From Saccharospirillum salsuginis (GTDB lineage: Bacteria; Pseudomonadota; Gammaproteobacteria; Pseudomonadales; Natronospirillaceae): a DNA stretch of 64,000 nucleotides. Positions 45,668-54,520 of this stretch are shown piece after piece. Location of the stretch: NCBI RefSeq assembly GCF_014651855.1, contig NZ_BMXR01000001.1, positions 248,001 to 312,000 on the forward strand. Reading direction: 5' to 3'. The number at the start of each line of letters is the position of its first letter. The first letter of the stretch is position 1. The notes below the pieces were generated by a model. It ran no database searches. It saw nothing but the letters and a program-made list of their open reading frames with translations, and had not been told where the DNA came from. Made by a program: the position numbers and the translations under genes.

Positions 45668-45732
45668 GGTGGGCGATGCCCACCCTACCCGGCTTCCAGC
45701 GGCAGATGTCGCCGAAGGCTCTTCTGCCCTAC
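45668..45732. repeat. Two adjacent dispersed repeats (GTGGGCGATGCCCACCCTAC type and CGGCAGATGTCGCC type)
   Basis: A short hairpin repeat GGTGGGCGATGCCCACCCTAC (45668-45688) is followed by a CGGCAGATGTC...CTTCTGCCCTAC repeat (45700-45732). Both belong to families seen elsewhere in the window. They lie in the zwf-pgl gap next to structured element C. Confidence 0.75.
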
Positions 45733-45753
45733 GTACGGTGCTATCGCTGGCTA

Positions 45754-45866
45754 GCGTCCGGTGCCGGGTGAGACACTCCAGGGCAGTCGGCAGCAGGGAT
45801 GCTGCCGCCTAGCTTACATGGACGTATTCACAGCGGCCCAGGAGGGTCTTACCCGGCACCGGACGC
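45754..45866 (-). repeat. Structured dispersed element, copy C
   Basis: A perfect 16-bp arm pair (45754-45769 with 45851-45866) extends to about 30 bp with three mismatches and encloses a core in reverse orientation to copies A and B. The inner hairpin is CGGCAGCA-GGGA-TGCTGCCG (45788-45807). It lies between zwf and pgl and would be within their transcript if they are co-transcribed. Confidence 0.85.
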
Positions 45867-45909
45867 GGGTTCCCGACTCGGAAACAACGTGCCAATTCGA
45901 ACCCGTCCA

Positions 45910-47391
45910 TCAACTGCTCTCGTGCCAACTCCGGCCGTCCCGAGCCACCAGTTCGAATGCCGCCTGCGGCCCCCAACTGCCGGATGGGTAAGCATGCGGG
46001 GCTACGGTGGACTGGCGCCAACCGTCCAGAATCGCGTCGGCCCAGACCCAGGCGGCCTCGACTTCGTCACGATGGACGAACAGGGTCGAATTACCGCGAA
46101 TCACATCCAGAATCAGGCGTTCATAAGCCTCCGGCACCCGCACATCGGCGATGTGGTCCGGCATCGTCAGGTTCAGCGTCACCGGCGTCATCTGCATGCC
46201 CTCGCCCAGGCCCGGCAGCTTGTTCATCATGAACAACTGGATCGATTCCTCCGGCTGCAGGCGAATCACCAGCTTGTTGCCGCTCAGGTTGGACCCGTGC
46301 GGGAAAATGGAGTGCGGGACATCCTTGAACTGGATGACGATCTCGCTGTAACGCGACGGCAGGCGCTTACCGGTGCGCAGGTAAAACGGCACACCGCGCC
46401 AGCGCCAGTTATGAATGTCGGCCCGAATGGCGACAAAGGTCTCGGTCTGGGAATTCGGCTTGCCGCCTTCTTCCTCTTGATAGCCGGGCACCTGCTGGCC
46501 ACCGATGGTACCGGCGGCGTACTGGGCGCGAACGGTGTTGCGGCGCACCTGTTCGATATCCATCTTCTTCAGCGATTTCAAAACCTTGATCTTCTCGGCG
46601 CGCACGGCGTCGGTATCCAGCGACACCGGCACACCCATGGCGACCAGGCACAGCAACTGCAGCAGGTGGTTCTGAATCATGTCGCGCAGGGCGCCCGAGT
46701 CGTCGTAGTAACCCCAGCGTCCCTCGACACCGACGGTTTCGGCGACGGTGATCTGGACGTTGTCGATGTGGGCATTGGTCCACACCGGTTCGAACAGGGC
46801 GTTGGCGAAGCGCACGGCCAACAGGTTCTGAACCGTTTCCTTGCCCAGGTAGTGATCGATGCGATAGATGTTGTCTTCGGCGAACACCTCGGACACCGCA
46901 TCGTTAATGACCTTGGACGATTCCAGACTCTTACCGATGGGCTTTTCCAACACCACCCGGCTGTGATCGTTCACCAGGCCGGTCGCGTTCAGATGACGGC
47001 TGATTTCACCGAAGAAGTCCGGCGCCGTGGACAGGTAGTAGACGGTGTCCTGGCAGCTGAAGTCCTTGTCGAGTTCGTCGGCGAGCAATTGAAACGTCTC
47101 GGGTTCGCGGGCGTTGACCGCCACATAGCTGAGACGGGCGGCGAAACGGTCCCAGACGGCCTCGTCCCATTCATCCCGGTCGATGAACTCGTCCATACCC
47201 TGCTTGACCAGGTCGATGTAGCCGTCTCGGCCCAGATCGGTGCGCGACGCGCCGATGACGCGGGTGTTTTCACACAGATAGCCGGCCCGATCGAGGTTGT
47301 AGAGCGCGGGCAGCAATTTGCGGATAGCCAGGTCGCCGTTGCCGCCGAAAATAACGACGTTACAGGGGTACTTGGCTGTCAGGTGTTCCAT
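45910..47391 (-). CDS. zwf: Glucose-6-phosphate 1-dehydrogenase
   Basis: The 493-residue enzyme has the N-terminal coenzyme loop IFGGNGDLAIRKLLPALYNL, the active-site motif RIDHYLGKETVQN near residue 185, and EKPIGKSLESS. It makes 6-phosphogluconolactone with NADP or NAD. A GGAG site precedes the ATG. It is divergent from hexR, and a HexR-like palindrome lies 90 nt upstream of its start, as in the HexR-controlled zwf genes of Pseudomonas and relatives. Confidence 0.97.
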   Translation of the reverse strand: MEHLTAKYPCNVVIFGGNGDLAIRKLLPALYNLDRAGYLCENTRVIGASRTDLGRDGYIDLVKQGMDEFIDRDEWDEAVWDRFAARLSYVAVNAREPETFQLLADELDKDFSCQDTVYYLSTAPDFFGEISRHLNATGLVNDHSRVVLEKPIGKSLESSKVINDAVSEVFAEDNIYRIDHYLGKETVQNLLAVRFANALFEPVWTNAHIDNVQITVAETVGVEGRWGYYDDSGALRDMIQNHLLQLLCLVAMGVPVSLDTDAVRAEKIKVLKSLKKMDIEQVRRNTVRAQYAAGTIGGQQVPGYQEEEGGKPNSQTETFVAIRADIHNWRWRGVPFYLRTGKRLPSRYSEIVIQFKDVPHSIFPHGSNLSGNKLVIRLQPEESIQLFMMNKLPGLGEGMQMTPVTLNLTMPDHIADVRVPEAYERLILDVIRGNSTLFVHRDEVEAAWVWADAILDGWRQSTVAPHAYPSGSWGPQAAFELVARDGRSWHESS

Positions 47392-47480
47392 AGAAGACTC
47401 CGATACGACGCATGGAAATCAGTGCGAAGCTGTAGTTTTTTTCCAATTTTACGGTACAAAGGTCCAAATGTCGCCTATAT

Positions 47481-47494
47481 TTGTAATTTTACAA
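47481..47494. promoter_or_regulatory. Putative HexR operator in the zwf-hexR intergenic region
   Basis: TTGTAATTTTACAA is a perfect 14-bp palindrome about midway between the divergent zwf and hexR starts. It resembles the known HexR motif (two TGTAA half-sites separated by a short A/T spacer). HexR is known to repress zwf and to be relieved by KDPG. Confidence 0.7.
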
Positions 47495-47631
47495 CACAAA
47501 CTGGTCATTTGGCACCATAGAACGGCACCCCTGCCGCAATAGAGGCAGTGTAGTGTAAGATAACGACCTTTCGCCGACGGGTTGGATTCCCTACAATCCG
47601 CCAGCAATCAACCCCCTAGGATTGTGTACGC

Positions 47632-48492
47632 ATGTCACTGAACATACTGGAGCGCCTCAAATCGAACCCCAGCTGCCTGAGCAAGAGCGAACGCAAGGTG
47701 GCCCAGGTGATTCTCGAAGACCCGAACAAAGCCATCCGCTCCAGTATCGCCAGCCTGGCCAAGGCGGCCAACGTATCCGAACCGACGGTGAACCGCTTCT
47801 GCCGCAGCCTGGATTGCACCGGATTCCCGGATTTCAAGCTGAAGCTGGCCCAGTGCCTGGCCACCGGCACGCCCTATGTGAACCGCAACGTCGAATCCAG
47901 CGACAACGTCGAGGAATACAGCAGCAAGATCTTCGAGGCGACGATGAGCGCCATCTCCGATGCCAAGCGCTCGATCGACCCCAACGCCCTGAGCCGCACC
48001 GTCGACGCCCTGGCCCAGGCGCGCCGTATTGAAATCTACGGCCTCGGCGCCTCCGGCAGCGTCGCCATGGACGCCCAGCACAAGTTCTTCCGACTGAATA
48101 CGCCCTGCGTCGCCTACACCGACGTCCTGCAGCAGCGCATGGCCGCCGCGGCCACCAAGCCGGGCGACGTGGTGATGATCATCTCCAACACCGGCCGCAC
48201 CATCGCTTTAGTGGAGACCGCCCGCATTGCCCGCGAATCCGGCGCCACGGTGATCACCATCACCCAGCCGCACACCCCGCTGTCCGACGAAAGCCACATC
48301 CTGCTCGGCGTCGACAGCCCGGAGAACACCGACATCTATACCCCGATGACGTCGCGCATCGTGCATCTGACCATCATCGATGTCCTGGCCACCGGCGTGA
48401 TTCTCAAACACGGCCCCGAGTTCCAGAGCCACCTCAAGCGCATCAAGGCCGCCCTGGCCGAGACCCGGTTCAAGTCTCCGGATCAGGAGTGA
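47632..48492 (+). CDS. hexR: HexR, RpiR-family regulator of central carbon metabolism
   Basis: The 286-residue protein has an N-terminal RpiR helix-turn-helix (LSKSERKVAQVILEDP through VSEPTVNRFCRSLDCTGFPDFK, about residues 1-77) and a SIS sugar-phosphate-binding domain (IEIYGLGASGSVAMDAQHKFFRL near 126). It is divergent from zwf, the standard location of hexR. HexR senses KDPG and controls zwf, edd and gap genes in Pseudomonas and related bacteria. Two operator-like sites are visible here. Confidence 0.96.
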   Translation: MSLNILERLKSNPSCLSKSERKVAQVILEDPNKAIRSSIASLAKAANVSEPTVNRFCRSLDCTGFPDFKLKLAQCLATGTPYVNRNVESSDNVEEYSSKIFEATMSAISDAKRSIDPNALSRTVDALAQARRIEIYGLGASGSVAMDAQHKFFRLNTPCVAYTDVLQQRMAAAATKPGDVVMIISNTGRTIALVETARIARESGATVITITQPHTPLSDESHILLGVDSPENTDIYTPMTSRIVHLTIIDVLATGVILKHGPEFQSHLKRIKAALAETRFKSPDQE

Positions 48493-48506
48493 GGCGCCTC
48501 TACCCC

Positions 48507-48617
48507 GTAGGGCAGAAGAGCGACAGCGAGATCTGCCGTTTTACAAGAGTGCCTGTGGTTATAGGGTTGGCACCGTGTGCGGCTCACGGCAGATATCGCT
48601 CCGCTCTTCTGCCCTAC
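48507..48617. repeat. Inverted pair of GTAGGGCAGAAGAG-type repeats downstream of hexR
   Basis: Copy one (48507-48538) reads GTAGGGCAGAAGAGCGAC and ends ATCTGCCG. Copy two (48587-48617) is its near reverse complement (CGGCAGATATCGCTCCGCTC...). Together they could form a large hairpin after hexR. The rest of 48618-49029 holds the HexR-like site and, presumably, the gap promoter, but no gene. Confidence 0.8.
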
Positions 48618-48716
48618 CCTCCAACTCCCTGACCTGAATCACCCCAACCCTCCGAAAACCCGTCTACACTGCACCCTGACCAAGCGGTTGAATTGTCTTA
48701 TCCTGTGCCCAAACGA

Positions 48717-48732
48717 TGTAATAAAACTACAA
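48717..48732. promoter_or_regulatory. Putative HexR operator upstream of gap
   Basis: TGTAATAAAACTACAA closely matches the HexR motif on the reverse strand (TTGTAGTTTTATTACA). It lies 298 nt upstream of the gap start, in an AT-rich stretch that probably contains the gap promoter. Control of gap by HexR is known in Pseudomonas and other gammaproteobacteria. Confidence 0.75.
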
Positions 48733-49029
48733 ACAGCTATCTAAAAGCACCAAAAGCTGGCAGAATGGCCCTGTTTTGTTGTATAACTATGAAAGTTAGC
48801 TACACCCTGTGACAGACAAATGACCAGGCTGTAGCCCGGAATATCGACGGAACGCACCTACGAACAGATAACGACGTTCCGCACAATCGCCGACTCAGCG
48901 ATCGAAACTGACGAATACGACGCTCCGGCTGGCCCCGTCACAGTGATCCAGCCGGTTCAACCGTTACGAATTCCCAAGTAAATCCGGCGGTGGTTCGCCC
49001 ACCGCCCAACAAACGCTAAGGAGCACACC

Positions 49030-50055
49030 ATGTCCAAGATCCGCGTTGCTATCAATGGCTATGGCCGCATCGGCCGGAACGTCCTGAAAGCCCTGTACGA
49101 AGCCAAGCAGGCCGGCAATGAGTACCCGATCGAGATCGTCGCGATCAACGACCTGGGTGATTCCAAGACCAACGCCCACCTGACCAAGTACGACACCGTT
49201 CACGGCCGTTTCAACGCCGATGTCACCTACGACAACGAAGCGCTGTACGTCAACGGCGACAAGATCGTCACCGTCTCCGAGCGCAACCCGGCCGATCTGC
49301 CCTGGGGCGAGTTGAACGTCGATGTGGTCTACGAGTGCACCGGTCTGTTCACCACCAAGGAAGCCGCGAGCAAGCACATTGAAGCCGGCGCCAAGAAAGT
49401 CATCATCTCCGCTCCGGGCAAGGAAGTGGACGCGACCGTGGTCTTCGGCGTCAACGACGAAACCATCACCAGCGACATGACCGTCATCTCCAACGCCTCT
49501 TGCACCACCAATTGCCTGGCGCCGGTCGCCAAGGTGCTGAACGACACCGTCGGCATCGAGAACGGCCTGATGACCACGATCCACGCCTACACCAACGACC
49601 AGCGTCTGAGCGATGTCTACCACTCCGACCTGTACCGTGCCCGTGCCGCCGCCCTGAACATGATCCCGACCAAGACCGGCGCCGCCGCCGCGGTCGGTCT
49701 GGTGGTTCCGGAGCTGAACGGCAAGTTCGACGGCATGGCCGTACGCGTTCCGACCGCCAACGTGTCCCTGGTCGACCTGACGTTCACAGCGGGCAAAGAC
49801 GTTACCGCCGACGAGATCAACCAGTTGATCAAAGACGCCGTCGCCAAAGGTGGCAACCTGGCCAAGGTTCTGGACGTCAACGAAGAGCCGCTGGTCTCCA
49901 TGGACTTCAACCACAATGCGTACAGCTCGAACTTCGACGCGACTCAAACCCGCGTTCAGGGTCGTCTGGTCAAGGTCATGGCCTGGTACGACAACGAGTG
50001 GGGCTTCTCCAACCGCATGCTGGACAACACCGTCGCCCTGATGAACGCCCAGTAA
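49030..50055 (+). CDS. gap: Type I glyceraldehyde-3-phosphate dehydrogenase
   Basis: The 341-residue enzyme has the NAD-binding start [14 protein letters not shown], catalytic Cys in [12 protein letters not shown], the substrate loop [13 protein letters not shown] and the C-terminal [18 protein letters not shown] lies 6 nt before the ATG. It may work in glycolysis or gluconeogenesis and is well placed to process triose phosphate from the Entner-Doudoroff genes. A terminator separates it from pyk. Confidence 0.97.
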   Translation: MSKIRVAINGYGRIGRNVLKALYEAKQAGNEYPIEIVAINDLGDSKTNAHLTKYDTVHGRFNADVTYDNEALYVNGDKIVTVSERNPADLPWGELNVDVVYECTGLFTTKEAASKHIEAGAKKVIISAPGKEVDATVVFGVNDETITSDMTVISNASCTTNCLAPVAKVLNDTVGIENGLMTTIHAYTNDQRLSDVYHSDLYRARAAALNMIPTKTGAAAAVGLVVPELNGKFDGMAVRVPTANVSLVDLTFTAGKDVTADEINQLIKDAVAKGGNLAKVLDVNEEPLVSMDFNHNAYSSNFDATQTRVQGRLVKVMAWYDNEWGFSNRMLDNTVALMNAQ

Positions 50056-50072
50056 GGCAACGACCTGTTAAA

Positions 50073-50096
50073 AGCCCGGAATTTTCCGGGCTTTTT
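50073..50096 (+). terminator. Intrinsic terminator after gap
   Basis: AGCCCGGA pairs with TCCGGGCT over the loop ATTT, followed by five T. It lies 18 nt after the gap stop, so pyk probably has its own promoter or depends on read-through. Confidence 0.92.
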
Positions 50097-50147
50097 CTGT
50101 TACAGTCAGCCTGTTGGCCGATACGAAAACAAGAGAACCATCAGACC

Positions 50148-51590
50148 ATGAGACGCACCAAGATCGTCACGACACTGGGTCCAGCGACGGATAAAGACGA
50201 CGTCCTGGAACAGTTGATTCTGGCCGGCGCCAATGTCGCCCGCCTGAATTTTTCACACGGCAGTGCCGAAGACCACAAACGTCGCGCCGACGCCGTACGG
50301 GAAATCGCCGCCAAGCACGGCAAGTACATCGCCATCCTCGGTGACCTCCAGGGTCCCAAAATTCGAATCGCACGTTTCAGGGACGACAAGGTTACGCTGG
50401 AAGACGGCCAGACCTTCATCCTGGACGTGGATTACGACAAGACCGCCGGTGACAACACCCGCGTCGGCATCGACTATCCGGCCCTCGCCGAAGACAGTAA
50501 GCCGGGCGATGTGTACCTGCTCGACGACGGCCGCGTCAAAGTACGCGTCGAGAAAGTCGAAGGCAGCGAAGTGCACACCACCGTTACGCAGGGCGGCCCC
50601 TTGTCCAACAACAAGGGCATCAACAAGCTCGGGGGTGGCCTGTCCGCCAAGGCGCTGACCGAAAAGGACAAGGAAGACATCAAGACCGCCGCCGAAATCG
50701 GCGTCGACTACATTGCTGTCTCCTTCCCGCGCAGCGCGGAAGACATGAACGAAGCCCGCCAGTTGCTGGCCGCCGCCGGCGCCACCGCCGAGCTGGTCGC
50801 CAAACTGGAACGCGCCGAAGCCACGCTGGACCACGACAACCTGGACCGGATCATCCTGGCTTCCGACGTGGTCATGGTCGCCCGGGGCGACCTGGGCGTC
50901 GAAATCGGCGACCCGGCCCTGATCAGCGTGCAGAAGCACATCATCAAGCGGGCTCGTACTCTGGATCGGGTCGTCATCACCGCGACCCAGATGATGGAGT
51001 CGATGATCGACAACCCGTTCCCGACGCGGGCCGAAGTGTTCGACGTCGCGAACGCCGTACTCGACGGCACCGATGCCGTCATGTGTTCCGCCGAAACCGC
51101 CGCCGGCGCCTACCCGGTCGAGACGGTCAAGGCGATGCACGATGTCTGCCTGGGCGCGGAAAAACACCCGCTGACCACCCAGTCGCGTCACCGCGTGAAC
51201 ACCGAGTTCAAGCGCATCGACGAGACCATCGCCATGTCCGTCATGTACTCGGCGAACCACCTCAAGGGTGTCAAGGCGATCATCGCATTGACCGAGTCCG
51301 GTTCGACGCCGCGCTGGATGTCGCGCATTTCCTCCGGCATGCCGATCTACGCGATGACACGCCAGGAAGCGACGCAGCGTCGGGTCGCGTTGTATCGCGG
51401 TGTCGAGGCTATTCCCTTCGACGTATCCGCTGTTCCGAACGATCAGATCAACCGTCTGGCGGTGGATGAACTGAAACAACGCAACATCGTCAAGGACGGT
51501 GACCTGGTCCTGCTGAGTTACGGCGACCACCAGGGCGTTCATGGTGGTACCAACACCCTTAAGATTGTCAGCGTGGGGAATATCCTGTAA
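50148..51590 (+). CDS. pyk: Pyruvate kinase
   Basis: The ATG at 50148 begins [15 protein letters not shown], the universal pyruvate-kinase start; upstream in-frame codons lie within gap. The 480-residue protein has [12 protein letters not shown], the catalytic segment [17 protein letters not shown] and [22 protein letters not shown]. It converts phosphoenolpyruvate and ADP to pyruvate and ATP. It stands between gap and aceEF, giving a lower-glycolysis to acetyl-CoA gene order. Confidence 0.97.
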   Translation: MRRTKIVTTLGPATDKDDVLEQLILAGANVARLNFSHGSAEDHKRRADAVREIAAKHGKYIAILGDLQGPKIRIARFRDDKVTLEDGQTFILDVDYDKTAGDNTRVGIDYPALAEDSKPGDVYLLDDGRVKVRVEKVEGSEVHTTVTQGGPLSNNKGINKLGGGLSAKALTEKDKEDIKTAAEIGVDYIAVSFPRSAEDMNEARQLLAAAGATAELVAKLERAEATLDHDNLDRIILASDVVMVARGDLGVEIGDPALISVQKHIIKRARTLDRVVITATQMMESMIDNPFPTRAEVFDVANAVLDGTDAVMCSAETAAGAYPVETVKAMHDVCLGAEKHPLTTQSRHRVNTEFKRIDETIAMSVMYSANHLKGVKAIIALTESGSTPRWMSRISSGMPIYAMTRQEATQRRVALYRGVEAIPFDVSAVPNDQINRLAVDELKQRNIVKDGDLVLLSYGDHQGVHGGTNTLKIVSVGNIL

Positions 51591-51618
51591 AAAGACGCCC
51601 GACAATTTGAAACGTAAA

Positions 51619-51644
51619 AAACGGCAGCCTTGTGGCTGCCGTTT
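51619..51644 (+). terminator. Intrinsic terminator after pyk
   Basis: AAACGGCAGCC pairs with GGCTGCCGTTT around the loop TTGT. The T run is short. It lies 28 nt after the pyk stop and ahead of aceE. Confidence 0.85.
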
Positions 51645-51666
51645 GCCGTTCTGGGACTGAAAAAAA

Positions 51667-51763
51667 GCGAAATTTCGCCAGAACGCGACGACACGCTAAC
51701 ACTGAAAATTCAGCTACAGTGTCGAGACCGAGTTTACCGTTGGCCGGCACCCGAGTGCCGGCC
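51667..51763. promoter_or_regulatory. Cluster of dyad symmetries upstream of aceE
   Basis: Three separate dyads lie before aceE: a perfect palindrome GCGAAATTTCGC (51667-51678), ACACTG with CAGTGT across 12 nt (51699-51722), and a GGCCGGCAC-CCGA-GTGCCGGCC hairpin (51742-51763). The first two look like operator sites and the third like a leader hairpin. None matches the PdhR box I know, so the regulator is unidentified. Confidence 0.4.
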
Positions 51764-51825
51764 GGCACCCAAAACGAATCTGCCCATTTGATGATTCAAC
51801 CCATAGGGGAAGAGGTCTGAACTTT

Positions 51826-54483
51826 ATGGAACACGATATCGATCCCATTGAAACGCAGGAATGGTTGGATGCCCTGGCCTCCGTCATGCGCGAAGAAGGC
51901 TCCGACCGCGCGCAATTCCTGTTGAAGCGGCTGTCCGACAATGTCACCAAGTCCGGCCCGGACGTTCCGTTTGCATTGAACACGCCGTTCCGCAACACCA
52001 TCCCGCTGGATGAGGAACCCAAGTACCCCGGCGACAACGCCATGGAGCGTAAAATCCGCGCCATGATCCGCTGGAACGCTGTCGCCATGGTGGTGCGCGC
52101 CAACAAGAGCGGCGACGACCTGGGCGGCCACATTTCCAGCTTCCAGTCCTCGGCGACCCTGTATGACATGGGCTTCAACCATTTCTGGCGTGCGCCGACC
52201 GAAACGCACCCGGGCGACCTGGTCTATTTTCAGGGCCACATTTCCCCAGGCATTTACGCCCGTTCCTTCGTGGAAGGCCGCCTGAGCGAAGAACAGCTCG
52301 ACAACTTCCGTCGCGAAGTCGACGGCAAGGGCCTGTCCTCCTACCCGCACCCCTGGTTGATGCCGGACTACTGGCAATTCCCGACCGTCTCCATGGGTCT
52401 CGGTCCGATCCAGGCCATCTACCAGGCGCACGTCATGCGCTACATGGAAAACCGCGGCCAGATCGAAAAAGGCGGTCGTGTCTGGGCGTTCCTGGGCGAC
52501 GGTGAGTGTGACGAACCGGAGTCCCTGGGCGCCATTTCCCTCGCCGGTCGTGAGCATCTCGACAACCTGAACTTCGTCATCAACTGCAACCTGCAGCGTC
52601 TGGACGGTCCGGTCCGGGGTAACGGCAAGATCATTCAGGAACTCGAAGGCGTGTTCCGCGGTGCCGGCTGGAACGTGGTCAAGGTCGTTTGGGGCCGCCA
52701 TTGGGACCAGCTGTTCGCCAAAGACGACAAGGGCCTGTTGCAGAAGCGCATGGACGAAGTGGTCGACGGCGAACTGCAGGCGTTCAAATCGCACGGCGGT
52801 GCCTACACCCGTGAACACTTCTTCGGCAAGTACCCGGAACTGGCCGAGATGGTCAAAGACTTCAGCGACGACGACATCTACCGTCTGAATCGCGGCGGTC
52901 ACGACCCGTACAAAGTTTTCGCCGCCTTCCAGCGCGCCGTCAGCGACAACAACGGTCAGCCGACCGTTATTCTGGCGCACACCGTCAAGGGCTATGGCCT
53001 GGAAGCGGGCGAAGCGAAAAACGCCAGCCACCAGTTGAAGAAACTGGACGTGGACGACCTGAAAGCCTTCCGCGATTCCTGCGGTGTACCGATCGCCGAC
53101 GAAGACCTGGAAAACGGCAAGATTCCGTTCTACCGTCCGGATGAAAACAGCCCGGAAATGCAGTACATCCGCAAGCATCGCAACGATCTGGGTGGCTACA
53201 TTCCGATGCGCCGCGAAAAGGCCGACGAGACACTGAAAGTGCCGTCACTGGAGTCGTTCGAGTCCCTGACCAAGGACAGTGGCGATCGTCAGATCTCCAC
53301 CACCATGGCGTTTGTCCGCATGATCTCCAACCTGTTGAAGGACAAGGAAATCGGCGATCGCATCGTACCTATCGTGCCCGACGAAGCACGCACCTTCGGT
53401 ATGGAAGGCCTGTTCCGTCAGTACGGCATCTACTCGCCCAACGGCCAGCTCTATATCCCCCAGGATAAGGGCCAGGTCATGTGGTACAAAGAGGACGTCA
53501 AAGGCCAGATCCTGCAGGAAGGCATCAACGAATCCGGCGCCTTCAGCTCCTGGTTGGCGGCGGCCACGTCGTACAGCACGTACAACAAGCAGCTGATTCC
53601 GTTCTACATTTTCTATTCCATGTTCGGTTTCCAGCGCGTGGGCGACTTGTCCTGGGCGGCCGGAGACTTGCAGGCGCGCGGCTTCCTGATCGGTGCCACC
53701 TCCGGCCGGACCACGCTGAACGGTGAAGGCCTGCAGCACCAGGACGGCCACAGCCATGTCCTGGCCGGCACCATCCCGAACTGCGTGACCTACGATTGCT
53801 CCTACGGCTACGAACTGGTCACCATCGTTCAGGACGGCATGAAGCGTATGGTCGAAGACGAAGAGAACGTCTTCTACTACATCACCACGCTGAACGAAAA
53901 CTACCAGCACCCCGGCCTGGAAGAACACATGGTCGAGGGCATCAAGAAAGGTTTCTACCTGCTGGAAGACGGCGTCAAGAAAGGCAAGAAAGCCGTTCAG
54001 TTGTTCGGTTCCGGCTCCATCATGCAGGAAGTGCGTGCCGCGGCCGAATTGCTGCGTGACGACTTCGGCGTTCAGGCCGATGTCTGGTCCGTGACCAGCT
54101 ACAACGAACTGACCCGTGACGGCCTGGATGTCGACCGCTGGAACATGTTGCACCCGGAAGAGAAACCGCGTGTCTCCTACGTCACCCAACAGCTTGAAAA
54201 ACGTCGCGGTCCGGTCATCGCCGCCAGCGACTATGTGAAGAATTACGCGAACCAGATCCGCAAGTGGGTTCCGCAGCCTTACTATGTGCTCGGCACCGAC
54301 GGCTTCGGCCGCAGTGACTCCCGCGCCCAACTGCGCCACTTCTTCGAAGTGAACCGTTACTGGGTCGTTGTCGCCGCTCTGAAGGCATTGGCCGACGAGG
54401 GCTCCATCGAGGCGAAAGAGGTCAACCAGGCAATCAAGAAGTTCAACCTGGACCCGAACAAACCCAACCCGGTGACTGCGTAA
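51826..54483 (+). CDS. aceE: Pyruvate dehydrogenase E1 component, homodimeric type
   Basis: The 885-residue protein has the size and features of gammaproteobacterial AceE: MGLGPIQAIYQAHVMRYMENRG, the thiamine-diphosphate motif GDGECDEPESLGAISLAGREHLDNLNFVINCNLQ and the C-terminal FGRSDSRAQLRHFFEVN. A GAAGAGG site precedes the ATG. It decarboxylates pyruvate and acetylates the lipoyl domains of AceF, whose gene follows 37 nt later. No lpd gene follows aceF here, so E3 must be encoded elsewhere. Confidence 0.97.
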   Translation: MEHDIDPIETQEWLDALASVMREEGSDRAQFLLKRLSDNVTKSGPDVPFALNTPFRNTIPLDEEPKYPGDNAMERKIRAMIRWNAVAMVVRANKSGDDLGGHISSFQSSATLYDMGFNHFWRAPTETHPGDLVYFQGHISPGIYARSFVEGRLSEEQLDNFRREVDGKGLSSYPHPWLMPDYWQFPTVSMGLGPIQAIYQAHVMRYMENRGQIEKGGRVWAFLGDGECDEPESLGAISLAGREHLDNLNFVINCNLQRLDGPVRGNGKIIQELEGVFRGAGWNVVKVVWGRHWDQLFAKDDKGLLQKRMDEVVDGELQAFKSHGGAYTREHFFGKYPELAEMVKDFSDDDIYRLNRGGHDPYKVFAAFQRAVSDNNGQPTVILAHTVKGYGLEAGEAKNASHQLKKLDVDDLKAFRDSCGVPIADEDLENGKIPFYRPDENSPEMQYIRKHRNDLGGYIPMRREKADETLKVPSLESFESLTKDSGDRQISTTMAFVRMISNLLKDKEIGDRIVPIVPDEARTFGMEGLFRQYGIYSPNGQLYIPQDKGQVMWYKEDVKGQILQEGINESGAFSSWLAAATSYSTYNKQLIPFYIFYSMFGFQRVGDLSWAAGDLQARGFLIGATSGRTTLNGEGLQHQDGHSHVLAGTIPNCVTYDCSYGYELVTIVQDGMKRMVEDEENVFYYITTLNENYQHPGLEEHMVEGIKKGFYLLEDGVKKGKKAVQLFGSGSIMQEVRAAAELLRDDFGVQADVWSVTSYNELTRDGLDVDRWNMLHPEEKPRVSYVTQQLEKRRGPVIAASDYVKNYANQIRKWVPQPYYVLGTDGFGRSDSRAQLRHFFEVNRYWVVVAALKALADEGSIEAKEVNQAIKKFNLDPNKPNPVTA

Positions 54484-54520
54484 TTTGGGCAGCGGATACG
54501 AGCGGATTTAGGAGTCATAC

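Noticed and set aside
47431..47455. Second HexR-like site TGTAGTTTTTTTCC near zwf
   Set aside because: Only one half-site fits and the second half is absent. The nearby perfect palindrome at 47481 is a much better candidate.
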